A stretch of 64,000 nt of DNA, from contig JBANAY010000003.1 of the NCBI GenBank assembly GCA_037952775.1, positions 28,954,001-29,018,000 on the forward strand. The letters run 5' to 3'. The translations under genes were made by a program, and so were the position numbers. Below, one piece after another: positions 1 to 12,110 of this stretch. Below the pieces are notes generated by a model that searched no databases, was not told the DNA's origin, and saw nothing but the letters and a program-made list of their open reading frames with translations. Position 1 is the stretch's first letter; each line of letters starts with the position of its first letter. The stretch is from Clonostachys chloroleuca. Taxonomy: Eukaryota; Ascomycota; Sordariomycetes; Hypocreales; Bionectriaceae.

Positions 1-559
1 TATTATCCTAATCCTCTGGGTTTAGCCGGGTAGTAAGGGCTTCCTTTGCCCAAGCTAGCTATTGCTTAGCTTAAACCTCTGTTTTAAAGGTAATCTCTAC
101 AGCAAGCCGCTTATAAAGGTCCCGGCTAGCAGCTTGATGGCTAATTGTACGGCTAGAAATCTCTTCTTTAATGCCGGCTTCAAGAGCTGCAGCTGTCTAA
201 GGGAGAGATTGAGCTTTAAATCCCTCCTCCTCATAAAGATCCTCTAGGTTATCTAGATCAAATTCATATAGCTTCCTCTTGCGTTGACGAGGCTCTAGGC
301 CTTCTTAGTAGTTATATATTCGGTCAGAGCCTTCACTTAGAATATAATAGCTCGTATAATAAGGGACCTGAAAGTGGTTAGAGAGATCGGTCTTAAAATA
401 AAAGATCTTTTTAGCTTTAAGGAATTCAGCTGCGCCTTTAAGGCGTGCCTTCTTTGGCGTATTATAATGCTTATTGCCTTTAGTGTCCTTCCGCTTTTAG
501 ATCTATTCCTTCATTTCCTGAATAGTCAACTGTTTTGGTACGGTATGATCATTTGCCAT
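1..559 (-). pseudogene. Tc1/mariner-type transposase fragment, RIP-damaged, cut by the window edge
   Basis: Read on the minus strand from an ATG at 559, one frame gives a transposase-like N-terminal half. It has a helix-turn-helix-type start, a basic linker (QRKRKLYEF), and, near position 1, the sequence AKQ-LAWAKEAL followed by RLNPED. That is the usual stretch just before the first catalytic Asp in Tc1/mariner transposases (RL-WA---L---PEDW). Several in-frame TAG codons sit where Trp is expected, which is the C-to-T pattern left by RIP. The catalytic DDE/D part lies outside the window. The fragment abuts the Old Yellow Enzyme pseudogene at about 545-560, so insertion of this element probably truncated that gene. 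Family assignment is from pattern recognition; the exact superfamily is uncertain. Confidence 0.65.
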
Positions 560-1154
560 GAGATTGAGCTCGGGCCAACCACATTATCTGGCCAACCAAC
601 AACATCCTCAGTTGCCAGCGACTTATTGGTACCGCTCGTCCATGTTGGTAGGAGGCTTGCCTTAACCCCTCAAGTGGGTTGAAAAAAACATGGCCTATTT
701 TACAGTGAGATGCCTACCAAATTTGGGCCATGTTTTTTTCAACCCACTTGCCCCTGCATGAGCGATTTGAATCCCCATATGAGAACCCTGGCTGTGGATA
801 AAGTTGGCAATGCGCTTGATTGGTGCAATCTGGTCATCGTTCCGGAGGCCACATCATATGGGCTCAAGCGACCCCGTGGCTCAACAGGAGTAGTTGCAAT
901 AAAAATTAAACCAGCCCCCCTTAAGCGCAAATTGACCCAGATGGACAAGATGAAAGTCGGTGGCATGTCCATCTTCTCCAGCGGAGTACATGCCTATAGG
1001 GGAAACACCAATGCGGTTGTATATCTTAATCCCGCGCATCTGCAGTGGCTTATATGAAGTCGGAGCCGAGGCAAGATCAAGTGCAGTGCCAGCGGGGGGT
1101 CTTGAGCCGGGTGAAATAGGGAATATCCCCAGGGAACTTGTTACTGAATGTCAT
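545..1154 (-). pseudogene. Old Yellow Enzyme (NADH:flavin oxidoreductase, YqjM-like) N-terminal pseudogene
   Basis: Minus-strand conceptual translation from ATG 1154 gives the start of a fungal Old Yellow Enzyme. In order it shows a PGDIPYFT-type leader, the TALD region, LQMRGIKIYNRIGVSP with MYSA--DGH-TDFHLVHLG, then GLIF-ATTPVEPRGRLSP, NDDQIAPIKRI, FIHSQGSHMGIQIAHAG, and VVGWPDNVVGPSSI. Members are FMN-dependent enoate reductases of about 400 residues. At least three single-base frameshifts are needed (near 1105, 925 and 860). An 80-bp insertion at 671-750 splits the gene: skipping it and one copy of its target duplication joins AHAG to KAS-type sequence in frame. Homology stops at about 545, where transposase sequence begins, so the C-terminal two thirds are missing. 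Clearly non-functional. Confidence 0.8.
671..750. mobile_element. 80-bp MITE-like insertion with 25-bp perfect terminal inverted repeats
   Basis: Positions 671-695 and 726-750 are perfect reverse complements (25 bp, starting CAAGTGGGTT), separated by 30 bp. The unit is flanked by identical 5-bp sequences CCCCT at 666-670 and 751-755, a likely target-site duplication. It lies inside the Old Yellow Enzyme pseudogene, and removing it with one CCCCT restores the reading frame across the site. It carries no coding capacity, so any transposase acted in trans. A 5-bp duplication does not fit Tc1/mariner (TA), so the neighbouring transposase fragment is probably not its source. Confidence 0.8.
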
Positions 1155-2773
1155 GATTGATATAGTGTAAAGAGTGTATTAAGAATGCAGATTCAGACTA
1201 GGTCTTGAGCGATATATACTACCTATAATCACCAGATGAATTTCTTTAATTACTATATTATAGAGAGAGATGTGATTTAGAATATATGCTTACAAATTAC
1301 GAATTTATAAGCAAAATTAAAAATTGATATTAAAAAAGCCAGTGCCTTATTCTATGACCCAATGAAGCAAAACGAATGAGAAAAATGCCAAAATAGTAAA
1401 TCTTATTTTGGCAGGATTTACCGGGCCATCCAAATGAAGAAAACGAAGAGAGAGAAGTCTGATGCAATTACTATATAGGAAATCACAGGAAAGTTAGCTA
1501 GCATTCTAATACAGTGATGGGTTGGATCCTTAGCCGTACCGTGGCAGGATCATGTGCGGTAGATTTGATTGTGGAATTCTAGAACAGTAGCTCCATCCTG
1601 GATTAGGTCCACGGCACTAGAGCCTACTATATCTCGAGTTTGATCTGCGCCTACATCGGAAGACAGAAACTGCCCTGAAAGATACTAAAATCTTCCAGTG
1701 ATAATTACGAAGGGTGAATCAAATGTCTGCATAGTAGCCCTTCTGGGAGCAAAGCAGTATTTTCACCCTCCTCTATCTCCAAAGAACTACTTCTACTATA
1801 ACCTAGCTCTCTTAAAGCTATTAAATTTAATCTTTATTTACTCCGGATAAGTTTAGAATAATATAGCTAGTAAAAAGAGTTAAATATAATCTCTTTATTT
1901 ATAATATTAGAACTTAAGTATATAGTAAAGATAAGAGTAATAATATTATAGATATTTAGATAAATATTATTACTTAATATTTTATTAAAAATATTATATA
2001 TTATTAGCCCCTTTATATTTTATATTCTAATTTAAACTATCTCTAAAAGTTTACTAAGATATTAATTTATCTAAGAAAATTTATTTAATTAAGCTATATA
2101 CTAAACTATTATAAGTAATATCTTAGAGAGTAAAACAAGAGTTTCTAGTAAAATAGTAAGGCTTATTAATTATAAAGGAGCTAGAGGTAAATAGAATTAA
2201 TTAGTAATTAAAACTAGCTTAATATAACTAATCCTAGGAGTATAAATATATATTATTAGTTTAATTATATTAAGAATATTAAATATATTATACTATAAGA
2301 TATAGTAGGATAAAAGAGTAATAGAGTTATTAATATTAAATAAATCTAAAGGTTTAATACCTATTACTAATTCCTAAAAGAGGTATTTTAAAACTAATAA
2401 ATTTATCTTACCTACTCTTTATTTCCTATAATTAAAAAGATAATCCTCTAGATCCTAGGATTAGAAGATTTTACTATATCTACTACAGAGAAAAGCAATT
2501 ATATAGACCCAGGCTATAAATATCAGGCTGGCTAGTCCTAATACAGGTAAGGCTACAGCAAAGGGCCACTCGGATAAGTAGGTGATCAATATCCAGAATT
2601 TATATTATTAGTTTACTTATTAATCGAGTAAAAGTTCGGCGTTTCCAATATCTGTACTAACCACGAGTGCGTGTTTTCAACAATTTTTCACGGAGGACAG
2701 GTGTATCCCGGGCGGTTAATCCTGCTGTCCTACGAGGAAGATATGTCACGGGCCATACAGGGTCCTCGGGTTC
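1155..2773. other. Non-coding flank; AT-rich decayed DNA with a GC-normal island next to element A
   Basis: No gene is recognisable. About 1,790-2,490 is extremely AT-rich and almost free of CA and TG dinucleotides, like the RIP-mutated elements to the right, so it is probably an older transposon remnant. About 2,500-2,773 returns to balanced composition and is the target DNA into which element A inserted. A short motif at about 2,693-2,709 (acaggtgtatcccg) recurs in mutated form at about 18,448-18,462, on the other side of element A. Confidence 0.6.
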
Positions 2774-2986
2774 TGTCAGTGCTGGGTGGTATTACAAGGA
2801 GAGTGTTAAGGTGAAGCCCGATAGATAGCTGTAGATATGACTAAGGGTTACCTGAGAGGAGTACTTAGGTTACTATTAATAGATTTATTAATTCCTAATC
2901 TTTAAAAGGGAAGCTTATAATCTGAACTAGTATTAAGTAATAAGCCCTCCTGTAGGTATATATAACCTATCAGATAACTACTAATA
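2774..2986 (-). repeat. Left LTR of element A
   Basis: A 213-bp copy matching 18186-18398 base for base apart from RIP-type transitions. It begins TGTCAGTG and ends CTAATA, the mutated form of CTGACA. Its outer half is hardly mutated, while the inner half is AT-shifted, so the RIP boundary falls inside the LTR. Because the element is coded on the minus strand, this is its 3' LTR. Confidence 0.92.
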
Positions 2987-3297
2987 GAATATCTCCCCTT
3001 TAAGGGTTATTCTTAATCCTTATAATCTATAAGCTAATCTCTTACTTTAGGATCCTATTCTATATTAATTTATTATTATTATTCTAATTAGTAGGTTTAT
3101 ATAGCTAGATTACTTATAATAAGTAATTAGTATATATATATAATTAGTTTCTATTATTATAGATTACTTTTATATTATATAATTAAAGGTCTTATTATAT
3201 TAAATAGAGTAGCTATACTTATAATATAACTATAGATATCTTTAATTAACTATCTTATCTTCTAACTATTTATTTTCTCTTATAAATTAATTACTTA

Positions 3298-3499
3298 TAT
3301 AATAGACCGGCTCTATAGCGGCTGCAGATAGATATCTGCTTTAGAGTTTATATTCTTAAGGAGGAAGAGAGTAGGTTCCTTCCTATAACTCTCTCTCCCC
3401 CTTATATAGTACTATAGTATACTAGTTAGAGGTCTTACTTACTATAGTTATCTCTTATCAGACCTAGCCTAGTCTCCTACTAGGCTTAAGTTCTTAATA
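3298..3499 (-). repeat. Solo LTR of element family B inside element A
   Basis: This 202-bp sequence is a diverged copy of the LTRs at 9400-9601 and 17737-17938. The 5 bp before it (3293-3297) and after it (3500-3504) are both ACTTA, so it is an independent insertion reduced to one LTR by LTR-LTR recombination, not part of element B. It is less RIP-mutated than the other two copies at several sites (it keeps GACCGGC and GCGGCTGCAG), so it is the best guide to the original LTR. Confidence 0.9.
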
Positions 3500-6400
3500 A
3501 CTTATATAATATTATATAGTACTACTATATTAAATACCCCTAAGATTATTATTATAATATATAGATAGTTTATAGATATTTTAATATATTATTTACTTAT
3601 TTCTAAATACTAGATAAAACTATTATAAGGGTATTAAATAGAGGCTTAGAACTTATATAAGATATATATTTCTCTAGCTTTAAAGTAATTTCTTATTCCT
3701 TATATTATTATTATCTTCTTCTTTCTATATATAAATATTCTTTTCTTAGTTTATATTATAATCTAATAGCTAATATATATATAGCTTTCCCTTAGTAGTA
3801 ATAATATTAATAACTATAATTATAATAGTAATAATATTATTATATAAGTATTCTATTTCTTATAACTTATTATCTATTATAAACCTCCTACTAATAAACT
3901 ATAAGTCTAAGCTAATTCCCTACTCTATTACTAAGTAGGAGATCTAAGCTATTAATAATAAGCCTAAGGGTAATAGTATCTTCTTTTTTCTTACTCTATA
4001 AGTATAATATTTCTAACTAATTCTAAGCTACTAAATTACTACTAATAAGTTATTTCTAGTTATAAATATAACTACTAGTATTATTATAATACCTAAGCTA
4101 TCTAGAAAGATAGTTCTCTTCTAACCTATTATTAGAAACTATATAAGTTTTACTTATTCTCTCCTATTACTCTTTTACTGTCTAATTATAGCTAGTTCTA
4201 ATAAGTATATCTACTATATAGATATTAATAAGGAATATTATACTTATAGATATTATATAGTATTATACTACTTTTCTAAACTATTTCTTCCTATAGAGAG
4301 AAATTACTATATATTTCCTACTTACTAGTTATTTAATTCTAACTAATTTATTATAGAGAAATATCTTTATTAGTATTTAAATCTCTACTTATTATTATTT
4401 TAAGATAATAAAGATTAAATTAGATATTACCCTTAAGTAATAATAATAGCTATTTACTACTATCTTATAGGAAGTAAATAGTATTTACTAGTACTAATAG
4501 GATTAGATTCTCTTAGATTAGATATTTACTCTCTATACTACTATTATAGTATAGATTATCTCTATTATAAGTTTTATTTTTTCTATTTCTCTTATACTAT
4601 CCTCCTACTAACTTTCTATTAGTATATTATTATTAGTAATAAAGAGATAGTAGATAATCTATTTTTATAGATAGTATCTAATAAGATATCTAACTTTAAA
4701 CTTCTTACTAAGGAGTCTCTCTCTAGTTATAATATCTATAAGTAGATAGAAAGTAGTTAGATTATAAAAGGTAATTAGTACTACTTATTAATTACTTTTT
4801 TAATTTTTCTTTTATTTAACTAAAGATTTATTTTAATTCTAATAAAATAGCTCTCTAGCTAGCTAATAGCTATTTTTTTATATATTAGTAGCTTTTTAGT
4901 TTATTTTTTTTTAATTTTATTCTACTATTTTATTATTATATAGCTATAATACCCTATTTTCTCTTCTCTCCTCCTATAATACTTATATTTTTTTACTCTA
5001 TAATCTCTTTTTTACTCTTTCTTTATTAAAGACTTACTAATTATAAATATTTTATATCTTTTTATTTATAAATATACTTTAACTAATATAAGAGTTTTCT
5101 AAATAGTTATAGTTTTTCTACTTAATTTAATAGAGCTTTTTCTATTTATTATATTTATAATCTAGAATTCTTTTAATTTTAAAAGTTTATTCTATATTTT
5201 AAAAATAATTCTCTAATACTTTAGATATTCTACTCCTATTTATATATAGTTCTAAGTTTTCTATATAGAAAATATTATATACTTTAACTAATAATAGTAG
5301 TTTTAATTTAAATACTATATTATTATTTCTAATTATCTTAATAATTTTATAGAGTTCTATATATCTCTCTACTAGCTTCCTACTAAATTATTTAAAATTT
5401 ATATATTTAGTTAATATTAATATAAATTAGTCTAGTTTATATAAGTATTATAATTTTTTCTTATTATACTATCTCTTATAATTATTTATACTAGAGATAA
5501 ATACTTAAATTATATTTTCTCTTATAGCTTTTAGTTCTTATATTCTTTCTATATTTAAAAAGCTTTTATTAATCTCTAAGTTTATTATTACTATCTCTAA
5601 ATAATTTAGTTTAAATCTATATAATAAATAAATAAAAGATTTACTTATATTATAGTAGGAAAAGATATTATATATAAACTATATTATTCTAAGCTTTTAT
5701 ATCTTGTTACCCTAGTTCTTACTATAAAATACTTTTAAATAGTATTATAATTCTTAATTTATTCTCTTAGTTTAATTATTTATTTAAAAGTAGAATATAA
5801 TACTAAAGTACCTCTAGTATATAAATAGATAATAGAAAGATTACTAATAATCTCCTATAAAAACTATTATTCTATTTAAGATTATTCTATCTGGAATTCT
5901 ATATAGTATAAAAACCTTATTAACTAGAACTCCTACTAATACTTTACTACTAAGTACTTTATAGATTATAATAAATAATAAGTACTTTATAAATCAGTTT
6001 ATTATAATTAGTATTATATTATATAGTCTACTTTCTAGTTTTAATATAAGTAGAAGGTTTATAATAAAATCTATTAATACTTCTAACTATAGATATATTA
6101 CTTATAGAAGTAGTACTAGGAACTTATAGAGCTTATATCTTTTTATATTAATATATTAGTAAATTAGATATAATTTTATATGGTATTTAATATCTCTCTT
6201 TATATCTAGCTAAAAGTAAAATTTAACTATTCTTTATATTATTCTATTTACTCTCTAGTAATCTACTATAGATATATTATAATATAGTAAGAGGAGTTTA
6301 ATTCTTATATTTAGTAATATAAATATATATTTTTTAATACTTTTTTCTCCTTAGTAATATAATAACTTTTTATTAGTAACTAGCTATTTATAAGATTTAT

Positions 6401-9399
6401 ATCTATTAATAGTATTAGAAATATTTCTAGCTTTTACTCTTTTTTTTTTTACTATAAAGATATTCTTTTATTATAATTCTAAAAGTATTTTAATTAGAGT
6501 TCTTTCTTCTATTTATAATATTATAACTATATTTTAATAATCTTCTTACTAATTCTTAATAGTTCTCTAAGTTAAAAACTAAAGATAGATAAGTATCTTA
6601 CTAATAACTCTCTCCCTCCTAGTAAGTAGGACTTTTATAGCTAGATATAATCTAGTTAATCTATAAATATACTAGTTAAGGTTTAATAATTTATTAGATA
6701 TTTTAATCTATAAGTCTTCCTTATATATATTATCTACTCTTTCTTTATATAAGAAATACTAGAGAAAAATATCTAGATAATTTCTTTATACTTCCTCCTT
6801 TAAATAGAGATCTATTAAATCAGATCTTCTTAAAAGTCTATTTACTAGGTTTAATTTATTTAATCTATACTTAATTATAAAGTTATATAGAGCTAGTTTA
6901 TCTAGTACTATTACTTATTTAGCTAATAATATCTTCTTACCTACTAAATAGCTATAATTTAAATAGTCTATAATAACTATAACTAGGTTAGCTATATATA
7001 CTAGGTAATATCTCTATATATAAAAAGCCTCTACTATTATAAGTATCTCTATATTAGAGATAGAATATCTAAATTAGAGCTTATTTAACTTCTTTAAGAG
7101 ATATATAACTAGATATTATTTATCTTATATAAGCTATATAAATACTACTCCTATTATAAAATCTAATATATTAGTTTTAATTCTTATATATACCTCCAGA
7201 TTAAAGTACTTTAGAATTAGCTAGTTTATAAATCTATTCTTAAACTTTTAGAAAACTACTTATTTAATATTATTAAGTAATAGGTATTTCTTATATTTAC
7301 TTTATATTAGATTAGTTAATAGTATTATAATTTTACTATAGTTTTTTATAAAATATCTATAAAATCCTATAAAACTTAAGAAAGTCTATATATTCTTTAT
7401 ACTATAAAGCTCTAGCTAGTTTTATACTACTTAGATATATTCCTTCTCTATTTATATTTCTTTAAGCTCTATAATAAATCTAAAGAAGGATATCTTATTA
7501 ACTATAAATTTATATTTTTATAAGTTAGTATATAGATCTATATTCTATAGCTTCTATAGAATAGTCTTTATATATTATATATATAAAGTAATATTACTAT
7601 TATAGATTAGAATATTATCTAGATAGATAATATAAATAGAATCTATCTCAGACTATAATATATTATTAATATACTCTTAGAAGGTTATTAGTATATTAAT
7701 TAGACTGAAGGATATAATAAAGTATTTAAAGTAACTATATCTATATTTAAATACTATCTTCTACTTATCTCCTTTATTAATATATAGCCTTTAATATATA
7801 TCTTTTATATCTAGTTTTATAAAGGTTTTAATACTATATAGCTAGTTAAGGATCTTATAAATTAGAAATAATAGAGTATAGTTCTTATATATTATCTTAT
7901 TTAAACTATAATAGTTAATATAAAGTTATAGTTTAAAAGAATCTTTTTTAGATATAAATAGTATAGAGATATTTATTAGGTTAATTAACCTCCTTATCTA
8001 TCTATTCTTAAGAATCTTTTTAATATATAACTTAAGAACTACTAGCTCTTTAGTTACTAGAGAATAAATAAGCCTCTATAATAATATTTAGCTATTTTCT
8101 AGTTTAATTATATATATTTATCCTTCTAAGAGTAGTTATTAAGCTATTTTCTTTTCTAAAAAGATATTTATAAAATCTATATATTTATTAAATAGCTACT
8201 TTATATTCTCCTTATATCTATTAAATATAGAAGTACTATTTAGAGAGTTTACTAAAATTATTATAATATATATATTCTTAATTATCTATTTAAATTACTT
8301 AAGCTAAATAACTAGTTTAATAGAGATTTACTCTAGAGGGTAATACTATTTATTAAATATCTAGAATATTTAAAAATTAATATTAATAAACTAGGGTTTT
8401 TTAATAATTATATCCTTCTTAATATCTACTACTATAAACTTAAAAAGTATCTAATTTATAACTCTCTAGTTATCTATAATTTCTATTAAATAAAATTTTA
8501 TTCCTAAGGTTTTAATATATTACCTATTAAATATAGTCCCTAGAGTTATTCTGAATAATAGTTTAGCCCTTTTTCTTATAAACTAGTTTAAAAGAATACT
8601 AATATCTACTTATAGATTAAATAGTATAATTACTTTTTCCTAGTATTTCTCTTACTTAAGCTATACTACTCTTCTTATCTTTAAGTTAATATAACTTACT
8701 CTATTCTATTATATTTTATAAATATATAGAATAGTATCTAGCTTAGAGCCTCTAATCTACTTAGTATATATCTTAATTATATACTAATTACTTTAGTACT
8801 CTATATAATTAGAGGCTTTATAGTAGTTTCTATATAGTTTTAATTATATATATAGAGCTATTACTAATTCCCTTCTTTAGCTATTTTTAATATATTTTCT
8901 AAGAAATAATAATAATAGAATATTTCTATAGATAGTATTACTATTATATCTTTATTATATCTTATAAGTAAGTACTAATATATATTATCTTTTAAGTATT
9001 AATATTAAAATTCTCTTAAAGAAAAACTATTTAGAGATATACTAAATAGATCTAAAGCTCTATCTAGCTCTTACTATAGTATATAGGAACTATTATCTAG
9101 ACTTTAATCTATAGATTTTCTTTAGTTTACTTATATCTCTCTATAGGCTTATTATTATCCTTATAAATAGTTCTGGATTACCTCCTTCTAGAGATATTTT
9201 TCTCTATTCCTTAAACCTTCTTCTTCAGACTATAAATCTCCTATAGAAGTAAATAAATACTATTATTTTCCTTCTATAAGTTAGTATTTCTAGCTATTAA
9301 CCCAGATTAGATAAATAAGTTAATTAGAGTAAATTAATTAATAAGCTTAATAAGATTCTATTATTAGTAAGTAGTTATCTCTTAGAGTTTAGTAGTAGT

Positions 9400-9601
9400 T
9401 ATAATAGATTAGCTCTATAGTAGCTGTAGATAGATATCTACTTTAGAGTTTATATTCTTAAGAAGAAAGAGAGTAAGTTTCTTTCTATAATTCTCTTTTC
9501 TCCTTATATAGTACTATAGTATACTAGTTAGAGATCTTACTTACTATAGTTATCTCTTATTAGATCTAGTTTAGTTTTCTATTAGGTTTAAGTTCTTAAT
9601 A
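9400..9601 (-). repeat. Left LTR of element B
   Basis: A 202-bp copy starting TATAATAG (from TGTAACAG or similar) and ending TTCTTAATA (from an LTR end in CA). It pairs with 17737-17938 through the shared GTAGT duplication outside both ends. On the coding strand this is the 3' LTR. Confidence 0.9.
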
Positions 9602-11879
9602 TACTCTCCCTTTTAAATCTCTTTTTCCTTCTAATATAATAGTATAAGATATTATCCTAGTAAAATTATCCTTTAATCTATTTATTTTATTACTATATTA
9701 TAATATTTATATAACTATAGATTATTATAGTAATAGTAGTAGAATAATTATAAATAAATATAGAGTAAGTATAATATAGTTTTCTCTTATTCTAATCTTA
9801 TTATAAATTCTATTTACTTTATAATTTCTACTTCTTCTAAAATAATTATAAATTATTTATTAATTATAACTTTATTATTAAACCTTATTTTATATTATCT
9901 CTAATTTATTTCTTCCTATCTAGTATTATAATAATATATCTACTATTACTCTACTATCTTTATCCCTACTTAATAGTAATAGAAATAGATCTTTTAGCTA
10001 CTAATTAAACTTTATACTAATTTCTATAATAAATCTATAAAAAAAAGTAGAAAAAAATATATTCTATATAAAACTTCTTTTTCTTTATCTTAATAACTAA
10101 CTAGCTTCTACTAATAATCTTATTTTCTATATTAGATTAATATTCTAACTACTTATTCTACTTTTAGTATAATTATTCCTTCTACTATCTAGGGTAATTA
10201 AGGCTCTATCTCTACCTCTACCTAGAATAATATTACTACTACTTTAAATAAAAGTAAAAAGAAGAAGAAATCTAAAAAGACTATAGATAGGTTTTTTATA
10301 GAAGAAGATTCTAATAATAAGTAATATACTACTTCTAAATAAATTAAAAATATCTACTAATTCTACTACTAATCTACTTTTATAAAGGGTAAGTTTATCT
10401 ATATTTATAGCTATAAATTATTCTATATTAGGTACTAGGAATATAAGATAAAGTATATTTAGAATATTATACTTTTTACTTTAAACTTTATTTTATATTA
10501 TATCTAGAATAATATTATAATTACTATTAACTAGGGTAAATATATTATTAGCTATATAATTATAAAGATAGCTACTATCTCTACTTAATATATTTAATTT
10601 ATATCTTCTTTTTACTTATTTATATATATCTATATATATATATATAAGAATATAATCTAATCTAATATTTTAACTTACTTAGCTTATACTATTAATTAGC
10701 TAAAGTAGTTATCTAATTTACTACTAGCTCTACTAGCTATATCTATATAGATATAATTTCCTATAATACTACTATATACTTTACTTATAAGGTTTAAAGT
10801 TATATTAGAAAACTTATTAATAAGGTTTATTATACTAATATAAGTAATCTAATTTAAAGTAGTTTCTTACTTTAATAAAAGCTAATATATTATTTTAAAA
10901 GTATTTTAAAATAAATAAGTATTAGTATTAAGAGACTAATCTTATATATAACTAACTCCTTAACTCTATAAGCTAGATTCTAGAGGATTAATATATATAA
11001 TCTATCCTAATCTATAGTTTATTTTATTCTATATTATCTAGCTCTAAGAGATATTATACCTACTATAAACTAATAGATTTTTATACTCTTTCTTATATCT
11101 ATTTAGGGTAATTAGTAATTATTAATTCCTCTTATATTACTCTCTTTTATTTATAATAAGCTATATCTTATCCCAGATTAGCCTTATTAACTAGATATAC
11201 TAATATTTATAGATTCTATTCTAATAGTATCTATTTTAATAATATACCTATTCCTATACTAGATAGGTTTATATATAGCTATAGCTATACCTCTAATTCT
11301 CTGAGCTATATATATAGAGAATATATTATATATTCTACCTATAGTAATTCTCCTATTAGCTATACCCCTTACTCTACTTATATAGCTATATCTTATTCCT
11401 AGTAAAGCTTTTAGTCTACTTTTACTTACTCTAATCTAAAGTATATATTACTCTATTAGTATCTAAATCTATATTATTATAAGTATAATACTTATTATAC
11501 TAATAAAAGTAATTCTATAGATTATAATTTTAAAAGGTCAAGGTCTCTAGTATAGGGTAGACCAGCTGTAGGGTAAGCTAGGTCTAGGGTAGATAAAGCC
11601 TATAGGGTAGGCTCCGAAATACTAGAGAAGGATCATTCGAAAAGGTATAGTAGAAGGTACGGGCTCTATAAGAGAAAATAAAGCTCTATTAGCTACAGGG
11701 TAGCTAAGAAAGATAGACTGTAAGGTAGATAAAAGAGTATATTAGTAACTTATAGAATCTATATCTAGCAGGGAGGAAGCCCTGTACTTATAGGTATTTC
11801 CAGGCTGTAAGGGCCCTGAAGATAATATATTACCTTCTGTAATACAGGCTTATAACCGCTATAAGGTTCTTATACAGAG

Positions 11880-12110
11880 GGATACGAGGCTGCTAATATA
11901 GATACTATAGCGGATATGAAGTCCGCTAATACAGCTGCTATAGTAGTTACGAGGTTTACTAAACTAAGTGCTAAGGTTCTTATACAGCGGATACGAGGTC
12001 TGCTAATACAAGTACTACAGCGGATACGAAGTCTGCTAATACAGCTGCTTCAGTGCAATACGGGATCGCTAGTATAGATACCACAGCAGCTGTTACAGCG
12101 GTTATAACCG
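11880..12110. repeat. 33-bp imperfect tandem repeats in a RIP-poor island
   Basis: Within the GC-richer stretch 11,540-12,250, units of 33 bp recur head to tail. They are built on the pattern cagcggatacgaggtctgct followed by aatac-agtact. The clearest units are near 11,910, 11,985, 12,017, 12,050 and 12,083. Read on the plus strand, the 11-codon unit gives a Thr/Ala/Asp-rich repeat (TADTKSANTAA type); on the minus strand it gives a Val/Ala/Leu-rich one. Neither reading is long enough to prove coding. The block lies in the extra 3' part of element B and is far less mutated than DNA on either side. Confidence 0.65.

Noticed and set aside
374..682. Plus-strand ORF of 102 codons
   Set aside because: It lies antisense to the transposase and Old Yellow Enzyme relics, whose homology is clear on the minus strand.
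710..1057. Plus-strand ORF of 115 codons
   Set aside because: Antisense to the Old Yellow Enzyme pseudogene and partly made of the MITE arm.
9400..9601. LTRs at 3,298 and 9,400 as the two ends of one 6.3-kb element
   Set aside because: Target duplications do not agree (ACTTA versus GTAGT). The 9,400 LTR pairs with 17,737 through GTAGT, and 3,298 has its own ACTTA on both sides.
11880..12110. 33-bp repeats as a possible CRISPR array
   Set aside because: Units are contiguous and degenerate with no spacers, and the DNA is fungal; this is a tandem repeat.
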